DNA of 64,000 bases from Neorhizobium galegae bv. orientalis str. HAMBI 540 (GCF_000731315.1 NZ_HG938354.1:310001-374000); one strand, 5' to 3'. Positions 35,072-45,237 are shown, counted from the stretch's first letter. The notes: generated by a model from the letters alone, not told the origin. Translations and numbers: made by a program.

Positions 35072-36124
35072 ATGTCCGACCCAATCAACCAACAGCGCCG
35101 CCGCTTCTTCGGCGTGGCCGCCATGACCGTTGCAGCGGTCGAATTCGGAATGACCGGCAGCGCGGGCGCTCAGTCTCCGCAGGCTCCCGCAACGCCGCTG
35201 CCCGCCGTCAGGGCCGGCACCAATACGTCCTTCGAAACGCCGAAGCAGATCAAGGCTGGCGTGCTCGATGTGGGGTATGCGGAGACCGGTCCGGCAAACG
35301 GTCCGGTCGTCCTGCTGCTGCACGGCTGGCCCTACGATATCTACAGCTTCGTGGATGTCGCGCCGCTGCTCGCCTCGGCCGGTTATCGCGTCATCGTGCC
35401 CTATCTCAGGGGCTACGGCACGACCCGGTTTCTGTCGAAGGACACACCGCGCAACGGCCAGCAGTCGGCCGTTGCGGCCGATATGATCGCGCTCCTGGAT
35501 GCGCTGCGGATCGACAAGGCGATTGTTGCCGCCTTCGATTGGGGCGCGAGAACCGCCAACATCATGGCGGCGCTCTGGCCGGAGCGTTGCAAGGCGATGG
35601 TATCGGTGAGCGGTTACCTGATCGGCAGCCCGGAAATCAACAAGAAGCCTTTGCCGCCGAAAGCCGAGCTTGCCTGGTGGTACCAGTTCTATTTCGCCAG
35701 CGAACGCGGCCGGCTGGGCTACGAACAGAACCGGCGCGACTTCAATAAGCTCATCTGGCAGACGGCCTCGCCCACCTGGAAATTCGAAGACGCGACCTTT
35801 GAAAGATCCGCCGCCGCATTCGACAATCCAGACCACGTCGAGATCGTCGTCCATAACTACCGCTGGCGGCTGGGCCTTGTCGACGGCGAGGCCCGGTTCG
35901 ACGCCCTTGAAAAACAGCTCGCCACGGGGCCGACGATCTGGGTGCCGACCATCACCATGGAGGGCGATGCCAACGGCGCCCCGCATGCCGAGCCTTCGGC
36001 CTATGCGAGAAAGTTCTCCGGAAAATACCAGCATCGTACCATTACCGGCGGGATCGGCCACAACCTGCCGCAGGAGGCACCGAAGGCCTTTGCGCAGGCC
36101 GTTCTGGATGTCGACCGGTTCTAA
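35072..36124 (+). CDS. Tat-exported epoxide-hydrolase-like alpha/beta hydrolase
   Basis: A 350-residue protein with a Tat signal (QQRRRFFGVAAMTVAA, about residues 7-30), then an alpha/beta-hydrolase of the epoxide-hydrolase type. It has the oxyanion loop HGWPYD, a nucleophile aspartate in AFDWGARTA, acid region TMEGDANGAP and histidine in GGIGHNLPQEAP. It is expected in the periplasm, where it may open epoxides or dehalogenate; the substrate is unknown. The ATG at 35072 is used because it directly precedes the Tat motif and follows GGAGAGATCG; the longer frame has no ribosome site. It lies between dipZ and the two-component genes. A cofactorless export by Tat is unusual for this fold and implies folding before export. 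Confidence 0.83.
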   Translation: MSDPINQQRRRFFGVAAMTVAAVEFGMTGSAGAQSPQAPATPLPAVRAGTNTSFETPKQIKAGVLDVGYAETGPANGPVVLLLHGWPYDIYSFVDVAPLLASAGYRVIVPYLRGYGTTRFLSKDTPRNGQQSAVAADMIALLDALRIDKAIVAAFDWGARTANIMAALWPERCKAMVSVSGYLIGSPEINKKPLPPKAELAWWYQFYFASERGRLGYEQNRRDFNKLIWQTASPTWKFEDATFERSAAAFDNPDHVEIVVHNYRWRLGLVDGEARFDALEKQLATGPTIWVPTITMEGDANGAPHAEPSAYARKFSGKYQHRTITGGIGHNLPQEAPKAFAQAVLDVDRF

Positions 36125-36140
36125 ACCTCTAACGGCTGCC

Positions 36141-36158
36141 GCGGAGATATTTCTCCGC
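36141..36158 (+). terminator. Hairpin after exported hydrolase gene
   Basis: GCGGAGA and TCTCCGC arms (7 bp) with a 4-base loop lie 17 bases after the stop codon. No T-run follows; a weak terminator or processing structure. Confidence 0.4.
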
Positions 36159-36239
36159 TTCGCGGCGGCCATCCTCCGGTTTAAAGAAGGAAGAGCGGCG
36201 CGATACCGTTGCCATGGAAAAAGGATCTGAAGTCCGAAA

Positions 36240-36980
36240 ATGGATCATGTCGACCATATCCTGATCGTCGATGACGACCGCGAGATCCGCGAGCTGGTGT
36301 CGAGCTATCTGAAAAAGAACGGCCTTCGCGCGACGGTGGCCGCCGATGGCCGCCAGATGCGCAGTTTCCTCGAAGCCAATTCGGTCGACCTGATCGTGCT
36401 CGACGTGATGATGCCGGGCGATGACGGGCTCGTGCTTTGCCGCGAACTCAGGGCCGGCAAGCACAAGGCGACGCCGGTCCTGATGCTGACCGCCCGCAGC
36501 GACGAGATGGACCGGATCATCGGGCTCGAAATGGGCGCCGACGATTATCTGCCGAAACCGTTTGCCGCACGCGAGCTGCTGGCGCGCATCAAGGCGGTCC
36601 TGCGCCGGACGCGGATGCTGCCGCCCAACCTGCAGATCAGCGAAGCCGGCCAGTTGCTGACCTTCGGCGACTGGCAGCTCGATACGGTCGGTCGCCATCT
36701 GCTCGACAAACAGGGCACGGAAATCGCCTTGAGCGGCGCCGAATACCGGCTGCTGCGCGTTTTCATCGACCATCCGCAGCGCGTGTTGAACCGCGACCAG
36801 ATCCTCAACCTCACCCAGGGCCGCGATGCGGACCTCTTTGACCGCTCGATCGACTTGCTTGTGAGCCGGCTTCGCCAGCGGCTCGGCGACGACGCGCGCG
36901 AGCCGACCTATATCAAGACGGTGCGCAGCGAAGGTTACGTCTTCTCGGTTCCCGTCGAGATTTCGGAGCCGAAGCCGTGA
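36240..36980 (+). CDS. OmpR-family response regulator
   Basis: A 246-residue response regulator. The receiver domain (1-120) has acidic pocket DDD at 11-13, phosphorylated D55 in LIVLDVMMPGDDG, the threonine in MLTARS and lysine in YLPKPF. A winged-helix DNA-binding domain follows (about 145-240: GAEYRLLRVFIDHPQRVLNRDQIL and the recognition segment RSIDLLVSRLRQRLGD). The ATG at 36240 is used. It overlaps the kinase gene by 4 bases (GTGA) and so forms a cognate pair. Repeats in the flanking regions of dipZ and ohr suggest its target genes. Confidence 0.93.
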   Translation: MDHVDHILIVDDDREIRELVSSYLKKNGLRATVAADGRQMRSFLEANSVDLIVLDVMMPGDDGLVLCRELRAGKHKATPVLMLTARSDEMDRIIGLEMGADDYLPKPFAARELLARIKAVLRRTRMLPPNLQISEAGQLLTFGDWQLDTVGRHLLDKQGTEIALSGAEYRLLRVFIDHPQRVLNRDQILNLTQGRDADLFDRSIDLLVSRLRQRLGDDAREPTYIKTVRSEGYVFSVPVEISEPKP

Positions 36981-38296
36981 TCGCCAGCATCTCCCGTTCC
37001 AGCAAGTGGTGGCCGAGCACCCTGCGTGCCCGGCTTTTCCTCATCCTGTTTGCCGGGTTGGCCATCGCCTACGGGCTCTCCTTCAGTATCCTCTTCATCG
37101 AACGTTACATGTCGGCAAAGGCCGTCATGCTCGGCACGCTCGAAAAAGATCTTGCAACCTCGATCGCCATCCTCGACCGGCTGCCCGCCAACGAGCGGGC
37201 CGACTGGCTGGATCGCTTGAGCCGCGGCAATTACCGCCTTGCGCTTGGCCCGGGGCTTCCCGGCGTGCCGGACATGTCGGGCCGAGGTACGGAGATCACC
37301 GGCAAGATCGAGGAGGCGGTCGGGCATCGGTTCCCGCTGCGGGTGGAATCTATTCCCGGCGATGACAAAAGATTGCAGGGTCATCTGACGCTCTCCGACG
37401 GTTCGCCGCTCACCATCGACGTCACGCCGACGGGTGTCATGCCTATCGCCGATTGGCTGCCTTACGTGTTCGCCATCCAGATGGCGCTTCTGGTGGTCTG
37501 TACCTGGTTTGCGGTCCGGCAGGCGATCCGCCCGCTGGGGGACCTTGCGGCCGCCGCCGATGCGCTCGATCCCGACAGGAAAGGCCCGCCCTTGAGCGAG
37601 GCCGGCCCGAGCGAAGTCGCCCATGCCGCAAGAGCCTTCAATGCCATGCGCGACAGGATCGCCCATTATCTGGAGGAACGGGTACAGATTCTTGCGGCGG
37701 TCTCCCACGATCTCCAGACGCCGATCACCCGCATGCGGCTGCGCGCCGACATGGCGGACGATTCGCCCGAGCGGGACAAGCTGGTTCATGATCTCGGCGA
37801 GATCGAGCGGCTGGTGCAGGACGGCATAGCCTATGCACGCAGTGCGCATGGCAGTGGCGAGAAGATTTCCCGCATCGATCTTGCCTCGTTCATCGATAGC
37901 ATTGCCTATGACTATCAGGACACCGGCAAGGCGGTGACGGTCCTGGGCGTGGTTCAGGGCACCGCGTCCACCAAGCCGCACGCCCTGCGCCGCATTCTGT
38001 CGAACTTCATCGATAATGCGGTGAAATTCGCCGGCGCGGCCGAGATCGGCGTCGAGCGAAGGAGCGAGGGCGATGTCGTCATCACCGTCCTCGATCGCGG
38101 TCCGGGAATTCCGGAGGACATGCTGGAGGCCGCCATGCAGCCGTTTTTCAGGCTGGAGCAATCCCGCAACCGCGAGACAGGCGGCACGGGGCTCGGCCTT
38201 GCCATCGCTCAGCAGCTTGCTGCAGCGCTCGGCGGTTCGGTCAGGCTCTACAATCGCGCCGGCGGCGGGCTGGCGGCTGAAATCGCAATCCCCTGA
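36977..38296 (+). CDS. EnvZ-type sensor histidine kinase
   Basis: A 439-residue membrane kinase. TM1 is near 19-42 and TM2 near 158-180, bracketing a periplasmic sensor of about 115 residues. The HAMP linker is followed by the H-box AAVSHDLQTPITRMRLRAD (H244), N-box ILSNFIDNAVKF, G1 DRGPGIPEDML and G2 GGTGLGLAIAQQ. The start codon is GTG at 36977, overlapping the regulator stop. It passes phosphate to the OmpR-type partner. Its position next to dipZ and ohr suggests it senses periplasmic redox or oxidant stress (inference). Confidence 0.92.
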   Translation: MIASISRSSKWWPSTLRARLFLILFAGLAIAYGLSFSILFIERYMSAKAVMLGTLEKDLATSIAILDRLPANERADWLDRLSRGNYRLALGPGLPGVPDMSGRGTEITGKIEEAVGHRFPLRVESIPGDDKRLQGHLTLSDGSPLTIDVTPTGVMPIADWLPYVFAIQMALLVVCTWFAVRQAIRPLGDLAAAADALDPDRKGPPLSEAGPSEVAHAARAFNAMRDRIAHYLEERVQILAAVSHDLQTPITRMRLRADMADDSPERDKLVHDLGEIERLVQDGIAYARSAHGSGEKISRIDLASFIDSIAYDYQDTGKAVTVLGVVQGTASTKPHALRRILSNFIDNAVKFAGAAEIGVERRSEGDVVITVLDRGPGIPEDMLEAAMQPFFRLEQSRNRETGGTGLGLAIAQQLAAALGGSVRLYNRAGGGLAAEIAIP

Positions 38297-38367
38297 TCTC
38301 AGAACTAGGCCGAAATTTTCGAAGCGTTTTGTATGAGAGAATGTCCGGCGAGGCCGGCATTACGCTT

Positions 38368-38407
38368 TGATACATTTTCGGCGATTTCGGAAACATGCCG
38401 GATACGT
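38368..38407 (+). promoter_or_regulatory. GATAC-motif sites upstream of ohr
   Basis: TGATACAT (38368-38375) and GGATACGT (38400-38407) lie 66-105 bases upstream of the ohr ATG, in the 176-bp gap after the kinase gene. The second octamer is identical to two sites in the dipZ region. A short CCGAAA/TTTCGG-like segment (38376-38390) sits between. Confidence 0.5.
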
Positions 38408-38472
38408 CAACCCGTCAAACCACTCCCCGTCAACGGATGTCGCAATCGGCGACACGAACAAAGGAGTGTTCC

Positions 38473-38889
38473 ATGACCACGATCGACAAGGTTCTCTATA
38501 CCGGCAAGACGCATACCACCGGCGGGCGCGATGGGTTCTCGCGCAGTGACGATGCGCAGCTCGACATCAAGCTCTCGCCTCCCGGCAGCGCCCATGCCGG
38601 CACCAATCCCGAACAACTCTTCGCAGCCGGATGGTCGGCCTGCTTCATCGGCGCCATGGGGATTGCCGCGGGCAAGCGGAAGATCAAGCTTCCCGCTGAG
38701 ACGGCGGTCGATGCCGAGGTCGATCTCGGAACCACCGAGGGCGCATATTTCCTGCAGGCCCGCTTCAACATCAGCCTGCCGGGCATCGATCCGGATCTTG
38801 CCAGGGCGCTTGTCGAAGAAGCCCACCAGACCTGCCCCTACTCGAGGGCGACTCGCGGCAACATCAACGTCGAGCTGATCCTTGCCTGA
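38473..38889 (+). CDS. ohr: Organic hydroperoxide resistance protein (Ohr/OsmC family)
   Basis: A 138-residue thiol peroxidase of the Ohr type. It reduces organic hydroperoxides using two cysteines, seen in GWSACFIGA (about residue 58) and HQTCPYSRATRGN (about 122). The N-terminal KVLYTGKTHTTGGRDG and LSPPGSAHAGTNPEQLFAAGW are diagnostic. The ATG at 38473 follows AAAGGAGTGTTCC. No ohrR regulator is adjacent, whereas a two-component pair is, which is not the usual arrangement. Confidence 0.93.
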   Translation: MTTIDKVLYTGKTHTTGGRDGFSRSDDAQLDIKLSPPGSAHAGTNPEQLFAAGWSACFIGAMGIAAGKRKIKLPAETAVDAEVDLGTTEGAYFLQARFNISLPGIDPDLARALVEEAHQTCPYSRATRGNINVELILA

Positions 38890-38954
38890 GGATCGCAACG
38901 ACAGGGATGGAATGCGCACTGGACGAGGCTGAGGCCTCGTCCTTGGAGAACCCA

Positions 38955-39077
38955 ATGAAACTGATGATTATCTACCTCCTCGGAGCTGCCGTATTCGCGA
39001 CACCCTGCATATACGACGTAACCTCACTGGAGCCTTCGGCCTTGGCCGGCCTTCTGGTCGCGGTCTCCTCATTCTGA
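38955..39077 (+). CDS. Possible 40-residue membrane protein
   Basis: A small open frame (MKLMIIYLLGAAVFATPC..., ending VAVSSF) with a hydrophobic N-terminal segment and a second hydrophobic stretch near the C-terminus. A good ribosome site (TTGGAGAACCCA) precedes the ATG. It lies 65 bases after ohr on the same strand, so it could be co-transcribed. Function is unknown. The hydrophobic composition and ribosome site support it, but its shortness keeps confidence modest. The 180 bases that follow to the hutD stop show nothing I can support. Confidence 0.45.
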   Translation: MKLMIIYLLGAAVFATPCIYDVTSLEPSALAGLLVAVSSF

Positions 39078-39257
39078 AGCCTGCCCGTCCAGAAAGTGGC
39101 GACAACCAAAAGAGCCCGTGGTCGCCGTTCCTGTGGTCTGCCAGCGGGCGGTCAATGGCCGGGCCCGCGCTTGACGAGGCGAAGCATGGTCGTTCCCTTC
39201 GACTGTCGAGGCAAACGACATCGGCAGGACCGCGCCCGACAGCCCCAACTGGGAGTG

Positions 39258-39842
39258 TCAGCGTAAATTGTCCCCGCCGTCGGGATCCAGCTCTATCAGG
39301 AAAACACCTGTGCCCCCTGAGATAACGAGGTCGCTGGTCGCTTCGCCCTCTAAGGCCAGACAATCAAGTGGCCCGAGTTCAGCTGCCTCCGAACCGAAGG
39401 CGATCGTGTGGTTTCCGGTCGCAAGAACGAACCTCAAGGAGGCGGACGGCGACAGCAAGAAGGGAGCCGGCTGCCGGCTGACACGGTGTGAAAACCGGCT
39501 GCGCCGCGTCATGACGTTGAGGTCGGTTACGACCCCATTTACAAGCCTTGCCAAAACCGGCTTGTCGGACGGAAATGGGTAGGGCTCGGAATCGAGATCG
39601 AGGATCAGGGGCTCGCTGGTATCGATCGTCAGCTCGATGCCAGCGCCGGAGAGGATCGACAGGGTTCGGTCCACGCCGGGAAAGATCGAGAACGGTCCGT
39701 CGGAGGCGACAGTTGCCGTGCTGATGCGCCAGTCGAAATCCTCTATCGATGCGCCGGCGGGAAAGACGGCGATCTCCACCGTCTCACCGCCGCCGTTCTT
39801 CCACGGCATTCGCTTGTAGTCGGAGGCGCGCAGGATTTTCAC
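39258..39842 (-). CDS. hutD: HutD-family protein
   Basis: A 194-residue HutD, a cupin-fold protein found with histidine utilisation genes and thought to limit or tune the pathway rather than catalyse a step. It opens with the typical MPWKNGGGETVEIAVFP and DFDWRISTATVASDGPFSIFPGVDR. The start is GTG at 39842, four bases after the hutU stop, so it is the last gene of hutIHGUD. No ATG is available near the conserved N-terminus. Confidence 0.93.
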   Translation of the reverse strand: MKILRASDYKRMPWKNGGGETVEIAVFPAGASIEDFDWRISTATVASDGPFSIFPGVDRTLSILSGAGIELTIDTSEPLILDLDSEPYPFPSDKPVLARLVNGVVTDLNVMTRRSRFSHRVSRQPAPFLLSPSASLRFVLATGNHTIAFGSEAAELGPLDCLALEGEATSDLVISGGTGVFLIELDPDGGDNLR

Positions 39843-39846
39843 GGGT

Positions 39847-41520
39847 TCAGTTGCCGAGAATGCCGGGCAGGCGAAGTCCGCTTTCCTTGGCGCAATCCAC
39901 GGCGATCTCGTAGCCCGCGTCAGCGTGGCGCATGACGCCGGTGGCGGGGTCGTTCCACAGCACGCGTTCGATGCGGCGGTCGGCGTCCTCGCTGCCGTCG
40001 CAGCAGATCACCATGCCGGAATGCTGCGAATAACCCATGCCGACGCCGCCACCATGATGCAGAGACACCCAGGTGGCACCGGAGGCCGTGTTGAGGAGCG
40101 CGTTCAGCAGCGGCCAGTCGGACACCGCATCCGAGCCGTCCTTCATCGCTTCCGTCTCGCGGTTGGGAGAGGCGACCGATCCGGAGTCCAGATGGTCGCG
40201 GCCGATCACGATCGGCGCTTTCAGCTCGCCGTTGCGGACCATCTCGTTGAAGGCGAGGCCGAGCTTGTGGCGGACGCCGAGGCCCACCCAGCAGATGCGC
40301 GCCGGCAGGCCCTGGAAGGAAATCCGCTCGCGCGCCATGTCGAGCCAGTTGTGGAGATGCGCGTTGTCCGGCAGCAGTTCCTTCACCTTGGCATCGGTGC
40401 GGTAGATGTCTTCCGGATCGCCGGAAAGGGCTGCCCAGCGGAACGGCCCGATGCCGCGGCAGAACAGCGGGCGGATATAGGCCGGCACGAAACCCGGGAA
40501 GGCGAAGGCGTTTTCCAGCCCCGCGTCCTTGGCGACTTGGCGGATGTTGTTGCCGTAGTCGAGCGTCGGGATGCCGGCGTTCCAGAAGGCGATCATCGCC
40601 TCCACATGTTCGCGCATCGACGCGCGGGCGGCTTTTTCCACCGCCTTCGGATCGGTCTCGCGCCTGGCTTTCCATTCGGCGATCGTCCAGCCCTTCGGCA
40701 GGTAGCCGTTGATCGGGTCATGGGCGGAGGTCTGATCGGTGACCATGTCCGGACGAATGCCGCGACGGACCATCTCGGGGAGGATTTCCGCCGCATTGCC
40801 GAGCAGGCCGACGGATTTTGCCTCGCCGGCTGCCGTCCAGCGGGTGATCATCTCCATGGCCTCGTCGAGCGTTTCCGCTTTCGCGTCGACATAGCGGGTG
40901 CGCAGCCGAAAATCGATACTGTCGGGATTGCACTCGACGGCCAGGCAGCAGGCGCCGGCCATGACGGCGGCAAGCGGCTGGGCGCCACCCATGCCGCCGA
41001 GACCGCCGGTCAGGATCCATTTTCCCTTGAGGTTGCCGCCATAATGCTGGCGTCCGGCTTCCACGAACGTCTCGTAGGTGCCCTGCACGATGCCCTGGGT
41101 ACCGATATAGATCCACGAACCGGCGGTCATCTGGCCGTACATGGCCAGCCCCTTCTTATCGAGTTCGTTGAAATGGTCCCAGGTCGCCCAGTGGGGCACG
41201 AGGTTCGAGTTGGCGATCAGCACGCGCGGCGCGTCCTTGTGAGTGCGAAACACGCCGACCGGCTTGCCTGACTGCACCAGCAGCGTTTCCTCCTCCGTGA
41301 GCGTCTTCAGCGTCGCAACGATCCGGTCGAAATCGTCCCAGGTGCGGGCGGCGCGTCCGATGCCGCCATAGACGACCAGTTCGTTGGGGTTTTCCGCCAC
41401 GTCCGGATCGAGATTGTTCATCAGCATCCGCAGGGGCGCTTCCGTCATCCAGCTTTTGGCGTTGAGCTGGTTGCCGCGCGGGGCGCGGATTTCGCGAATA
41501 TTGTGGCGGGGATTGGTCAT
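39847..41520 (-). CDS. hutU: Urocanate hydratase
   Basis: A 557-residue HutU, full length for the family. It hydrates urocanate to imidazolonepropionate using tightly bound NAD as electrophile. Visible landmarks are the N-terminal [28 protein letters not shown], the NAD region [14 protein letters not shown] and the active cysteine in ARICWVGLG. The ATG is at 41520, 13 bases after the hutG stop. Confidence 0.97.
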   Translation of the reverse strand: MTNPRHNIREIRAPRGNQLNAKSWMTEAPLRMLMNNLDPDVAENPNELVVYGGIGRAARTWDDFDRIVATLKTLTEEETLLVQSGKPVGVFRTHKDAPRVLIANSNLVPHWATWDHFNELDKKGLAMYGQMTAGSWIYIGTQGIVQGTYETFVEAGRQHYGGNLKGKWILTGGLGGMGGAQPLAAVMAGACCLAVECNPDSIDFRLRTRYVDAKAETLDEAMEMITRWTAAGEAKSVGLLGNAAEILPEMVRRGIRPDMVTDQTSAHDPINGYLPKGWTIAEWKARRETDPKAVEKAARASMREHVEAMIAFWNAGIPTLDYGNNIRQVAKDAGLENAFAFPGFVPAYIRPLFCRGIGPFRWAALSGDPEDIYRTDAKVKELLPDNAHLHNWLDMARERISFQGLPARICWVGLGVRHKLGLAFNEMVRNGELKAPIVIGRDHLDSGSVASPNRETEAMKDGSDAVSDWPLLNALLNTASGATWVSLHHGGGVGMGYSQHSGMVICCDGSEDADRRIERVLWNDPATGVMRHADAGYEIAVDCAKESGLRLPGILGN

Positions 41521-41533
41521 CGGAACGTTCCCT

Positions 41534-42352
41534 TTATCGGTTGTTGTTTTTCTGCGACGCGAGGCCGAGGGCGATCCGCTCGATCCGCGTCAGGATACCT
41601 TTCAGATGGACGCGCAGCCGCTCTGCCTTGGCCGGATCATAGGCAAAGGGCAGGGCCTCTGCCGCGAGATGGGTGGACTGGGCAAGTTCCATCTGGATGG
41701 CGTGGACGCCGGTTTCCGGCCTGCCGTAAAACCGTGTCGTCCAGCCGCCCTTGAAGCGGCCGTTCAAGATGCTCGTGTAGCCCGAAGCTGCAGTTGTCAC
41801 ATCGAGCGCCGCCTGTTCGATTGCCGGGGCGCAGGTTTGGCCCATGTCCGTGCCTATGTTGAAGTCAGGCAGGGTGCCCTCGAACAGGAACGGGATGTGC
41901 GAGCGGATCGAGTGACAATCGTAGAGCACGGCAATGCCGTGAATGGATTTGACCCGTTCGATCTCGGCCGCAAGTGCGGCATGATAGGGCGCATGGAAAT
42001 CCCGCAGTCGCTCGGCGATGTCGGCCTCGGTCGGCGCGGCGCCAGACTTCCAGATGCTTCTGCCGTCGAAATCCGTCTCCGGAACGAGGCCGGTCGTGTT
42101 CTGGCCAGGATAGAGGCTCGCACCCTGCGGATCGCGATTGGCGTCGATCACGTAGCGGTGGAACGTGGCGCGCACCGTCGTTGCATCCGCCAGAAGGCCA
42201 TCATAGAGTTCATGGATGTGCCAGTCCGTATCGGCAAGCAGGCGACCGTTGTCGTTCAGCCGGTCCCAGATCACTGGGGGCACATCGGTTCCCGTATGCG
42301 GAAAGCCGAGAATGACGGGGGAGGTGCCTTGTCTCACTTCAAGAACAGCCAT
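41534..42352 (-). CDS. hutG: N-formylglutamate deformylase
   Basis: A 272-residue zinc amidohydrolase that converts N-formylglutamate to glutamate and formate, last step of the five-step pathway. Motifs include [12 protein letters not shown], the HYxxYH-like [11 protein letters not shown] and [16 protein letters not shown] with metal ligands. Its ATG (42352) is one base downstream of the hutH stop. Presence with hutF confirms the deiminase/deformylase route. Confidence 0.95.
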   Translation of the reverse strand: MAVLEVRQGTSPVILGFPHTGTDVPPVIWDRLNDNGRLLADTDWHIHELYDGLLADATTVRATFHRYVIDANRDPQGASLYPGQNTTGLVPETDFDGRSIWKSGAAPTEADIAERLRDFHAPYHAALAAEIERVKSIHGIAVLYDCHSIRSHIPFLFEGTLPDFNIGTDMGQTCAPAIEQAALDVTTAASGYTSILNGRFKGGWTTRFYGRPETGVHAIQMELAQSTHLAAEALPFAYDPAKAERLRVHLKGILTRIERIALGLASQKNNNR

Positions 42353-42353
42353 T

Positions 42354-43889
42354 TCACGCCTCCAGGACCGGCAGGATATCCGCTGAAACGGATGCGGCGA
42401 GCGCGCCCGAAGCGACGAGATCTGTCGCCGCCTTGAGATCGTTTGCCATGTAGCGGTCTTCTTCCAGGCTCGGAACGACGGAGCGGATGGTAGCGATCAC
42501 CTTCTGGAGTTCAGGACTGGTCGTCAGCGGCTTGCGCAGTTCCACGCCCTGCGCTGCCGTCAGCGCCTCGATGCCGATGATGGTCGCGAGATTGTCGGTC
42601 ATCTGCAGAAGCCGGCGTGCCCCGTGGCAGGCCATCGAAACATGGTCTTCCTGGTTGGCGGAGGTCGGCGTCGAATCGACCGAGGCCGGATGCGACATCT
42701 GCTTGTTTTCCGACATCAGGGCGGCGGATGTGACTTCCGCGATCATCAGCCCGGAATTGAGCCCCGGCTTCTTCGCGAGAAACGCCGGCAGACCGTAGGA
42801 GAGGGCCGGGTCCACGAGCAGCGCAATGCGGCGCTGGGCGATCGCGCCGATTTCGCAGACGGCAAGCGCGATCTGGTCGGCCGCAAAGGCCACCGGTTCG
42901 GCGTGGAAATTACCGCCCGAAACGACGCTATAATCTGACAGCACCAGCGGATTGTCGGTCACTGCATTGGCTTCGATCTCGAGCGTGCGGGCGACGGAGC
43001 GCAGCAGATCGAGGCAGGCGCCATCCACCTGCGGCTGGCAGCGGATGCAATAGGGGTCCTGCACCCGTTCGTCGCCCTGCAGATGGCTTTCGCGGATGAC
43101 CGAGCCCGACAATAACGCGCGCAGAGCCGCGGCCGCATCGATCTGGCCCTTGTGGCCGCGAAGCGTGTGGATATCCGGATGGAACGGCGCGGAGGAGCCC
43201 ATGGCGGCGTCCGTCGACATCGCGCCGGTCACCAGTGCTGTCTGGGCGGCTCGATGGGCGCGGAACAGGCCGGCCAATGCCAGGGCAGTCGAGGTCTGGG
43301 TGCCGTTGATCAGGGCAAGGCCTTCCTTGGCGGCCAGCACGACCGGTTTCAGTCCGGCCTTCGCCAAGGCCTCGGCAGCCGGCAGCAGTGTGCCTCGATA
43401 AAAGGCCTCGCCTTCGCCCATCATCACGGCTGCCATATGCGCAAGCGGCGCGAGATCGCCCGAGGCGCCGACGGAGCCTTTTTCCGGAATGAGCGGGATC
43501 ACGCCTTTTCCCAGCATCGCCTCGATCAGGCGCACCAGTTCGAGCCGGACGCCGGAGGCGCCGCGGCCGAGCGAAATGAGTTTCAGCGCCATGATCAGGC
43601 GGACGATATTCTCGGCAAGCGGCGCGCCGACGCCGCAGCAATGCGAGAGGATCAGATTGCGCTGGAGCGTCGCGACATCGGCACTGTCGATCTTGATCGA
43701 CGCCAGTTTTCCAAAGCCGGTATTGATGCCGTAGACCGGCTCGTTGCCTGCGGCGATCTGGGCGATCCGCGCCGCAGCCTTCTCTATCCCCGCGTCGAAC
43801 AAAGGATCGATCCGAACCGGCGTGCCGTTCCAGTAGATGTCCTGAAGCTCGCGAAGGCTCACCGAGCCGGGTGTCAGAACGATGCTCAT
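42354..43889 (-). CDS. hutH: Histidine ammonia-lyase
   Basis: A 511-residue HutH that deaminates histidine to urocanate. The Ala-Ser-Gly triad that cyclises to the MIO cofactor is at 142-144 ([12 protein letters not shown]), exactly as in the Pseudomonas enzyme. Further signatures are [10 protein letters not shown] and the C-terminal NQEDHVSMA. The ATG at 43889 overlaps the hutI stop (ATGA). Longer readings extend into hutI and were rejected. Confidence 0.97.
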   Translation of the reverse strand: MSIVLTPGSVSLRELQDIYWNGTPVRIDPLFDAGIEKAAARIAQIAAGNEPVYGINTGFGKLASIKIDSADVATLQRNLILSHCCGVGAPLAENIVRLIMALKLISLGRGASGVRLELVRLIEAMLGKGVIPLIPEKGSVGASGDLAPLAHMAAVMMGEGEAFYRGTLLPAAEALAKAGLKPVVLAAKEGLALINGTQTSTALALAGLFRAHRAAQTALVTGAMSTDAAMGSSAPFHPDIHTLRGHKGQIDAAAALRALLSGSVIRESHLQGDERVQDPYCIRCQPQVDGACLDLLRSVARTLEIEANAVTDNPLVLSDYSVVSGGNFHAEPVAFAADQIALAVCEIGAIAQRRIALLVDPALSYGLPAFLAKKPGLNSGLMIAEVTSAALMSENKQMSHPASVDSTPTSANQEDHVSMACHGARRLLQMTDNLATIIGIEALTAAQGVELRKPLTTSPELQKVIATIRSVVPSLEEDRYMANDLKAATDLVASGALAASVSADILPVLEA

Positions 43890-45139
43890 GCGGAAACCCT
43901 CTTGCCCTTGAAGATGCGCGCTGCCAGCGGATTGAAGCCGATGCGATAGACGAGCTCCGCCGGCCGCTCGATATCCCAGATCGCGAAGTCGGCGGATTTG
44001 CCGACTTCGAGCGTGCCGGTTTCGGCCTGAAGGCCGAGTGCGCGTGCCGCCTCCCGCGTGACGCCGGCAAGGCATTCCTCGACCGTCAGGCCGAACAATG
44101 TCGCGCCCATGTTCATGATCATGAGCAGCGAGGTCAGCGGCGAGGTGCCGGGATTGCTGTCGGTCGCCAGCGCGATACGGGTGCCGGCGTCGCGCAGTGC
44201 CTGGACAGGTGGCGCCTGCTTTTCGCGAAGCGTATAGAAGGCGCCCGGCAGCAGCACCGCGACTGTGCCTGCCTGCGCCATCGCCCTGGCATCCGCCGCG
44301 GAAAGATACTCCAGATGGTCGGCCGACAGCGCGCCATAGGAGGAAGCAAGGCGCGCGCCGCCAAGATCGGAGAGTTGTTCCGCATGCAGCTTGACAGGAA
44401 GGCCCAGCGCTTTCGCCTTGTCGAAAACCCGGGCGATTTCGGCGGGCGAGAAGGCAATGCCCTCGCAAAAACCATCGACCGCATCGACGAGCCCTTGCGA
44501 ATACGCCGCCTCGAGACCCGGCAGGACCACGTCGGTAATATAATCGCCGTTGCGGCCCTTGTAATCCGGCGGTGTCGCATGGGCGGCAAGCCAGCTGGTG
44601 ACGATCCGCACCGGCCTGACTTCACCGAGCCTGCGGGCAACCCGCAGCATTTTCAGCTCGCCCTCGATGTTCAGCGCATAGCCGGATTTAATCTCGACCG
44701 TGCTGATACCCTCGGCCAGAAGCGTGTCCAGCCTGCGAAGCGCCTGGTTGAGGAGCTCGTCTTCCGAGAGTGCATTGGTTGCCTTTACCGACGAGATGAT
44801 GCCGCCGCCGGCTCGTGCGATCTCCTCGTAGGTCGATCCGGCCAGGCGCATTTCGAATTCCATCGCGCGGTCGCCGCCGAATACCAGATGGGTATGGCAG
44901 TCGATCAGGGCCGGGGTGATCCAGCGCCCGCCGCAATCGGTTTTGTTTTCGGATTTCTCAAATTCGGCAGGCAGGTCGGTCAGTGCGCCGACGAAAGCTA
45001 TCCGCCCGTCGCGCACGGCGATCGCGCCGGCTTCGATAATGCCGAGACCGGATGCCGAGGGAGCAAACGTGGCGATCCGCGCATTGTGCCAAAGCGATGC
45101 GGAGCCTGCTGCAGATTTTGAAGAATCTTCCCCATCCAT
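43886..45139 (-). CDS. hutI: Imidazolonepropionase
   Basis: A 417-residue amidohydrolase converting imidazolonepropionate to formimidoylglutamate. Metal ligands are in [10 protein letters not shown] and [11 protein letters not shown], with NPGTSPL near the C-terminal aspartate. The ATG at 45139 is placed just downstream of AAGGAAAGGCGAAAAG. It is the first gene of the minus-strand hut operon. Confidence 0.95.
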   Translation of the reverse strand: MDGEDSSKSAAGSASLWHNARIATFAPSASGLGIIEAGAIAVRDGRIAFVGALTDLPAEFEKSENKTDCGGRWITPALIDCHTHLVFGGDRAMEFEMRLAGSTYEEIARAGGGIISSVKATNALSEDELLNQALRRLDTLLAEGISTVEIKSGYALNIEGELKMLRVARRLGEVRPVRIVTSWLAAHATPPDYKGRNGDYITDVVLPGLEAAYSQGLVDAVDGFCEGIAFSPAEIARVFDKAKALGLPVKLHAEQLSDLGGARLASSYGALSADHLEYLSAADARAMAQAGTVAVLLPGAFYTLREKQAPPVQALRDAGTRIALATDSNPGTSPLTSLLMIMNMGATLFGLTVEECLAGVTREAARALGLQAETGTLEVGKSADFAIWDIERPAELVYRIGFNPLAARIFKGKRVSA

Positions 45140-45168
45140 AAGCTTTTCGCCTTTCCTTATGGGCGAAC

Positions 45169-45180
45169 ATGTATATACAT
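45169..45180. promoter_or_regulatory. HutC operator between divergent hut operons
   Basis: ATGTATATACAT is a perfect 12-bp palindrome in the 98-bp gap between hutI and hutF. Its core fits the GT-N-TA-N-AC pattern reported for HutC-subfamily GntR operators, and a hutC gene is present at 46581. It overlaps the AT-rich promoter area of both directions, so one site could repress both operons. Confidence 0.75.
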
Positions 45181-45237
45181 AATAATCCGAGTGACAAGAA
45201 GAATTTTGGTCTCCGCGAGGAAAAGGGAAGGGCGTCC

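Noticed and set aside
39096..39126. GGCGAC/GTCGCC inverted repeat as a terminator after the small ORF
   Set aside because: Only six pairs across a 17-base loop with no T-run; consistent with chance in GC-rich DNA.
38968..39363. A 131-codon minus-strand frame between ohr and hutD
   Set aside because: Arginine/glycine-rich composition without domain signal, no convincing ribosome site, and it overlaps hutD in another frame.
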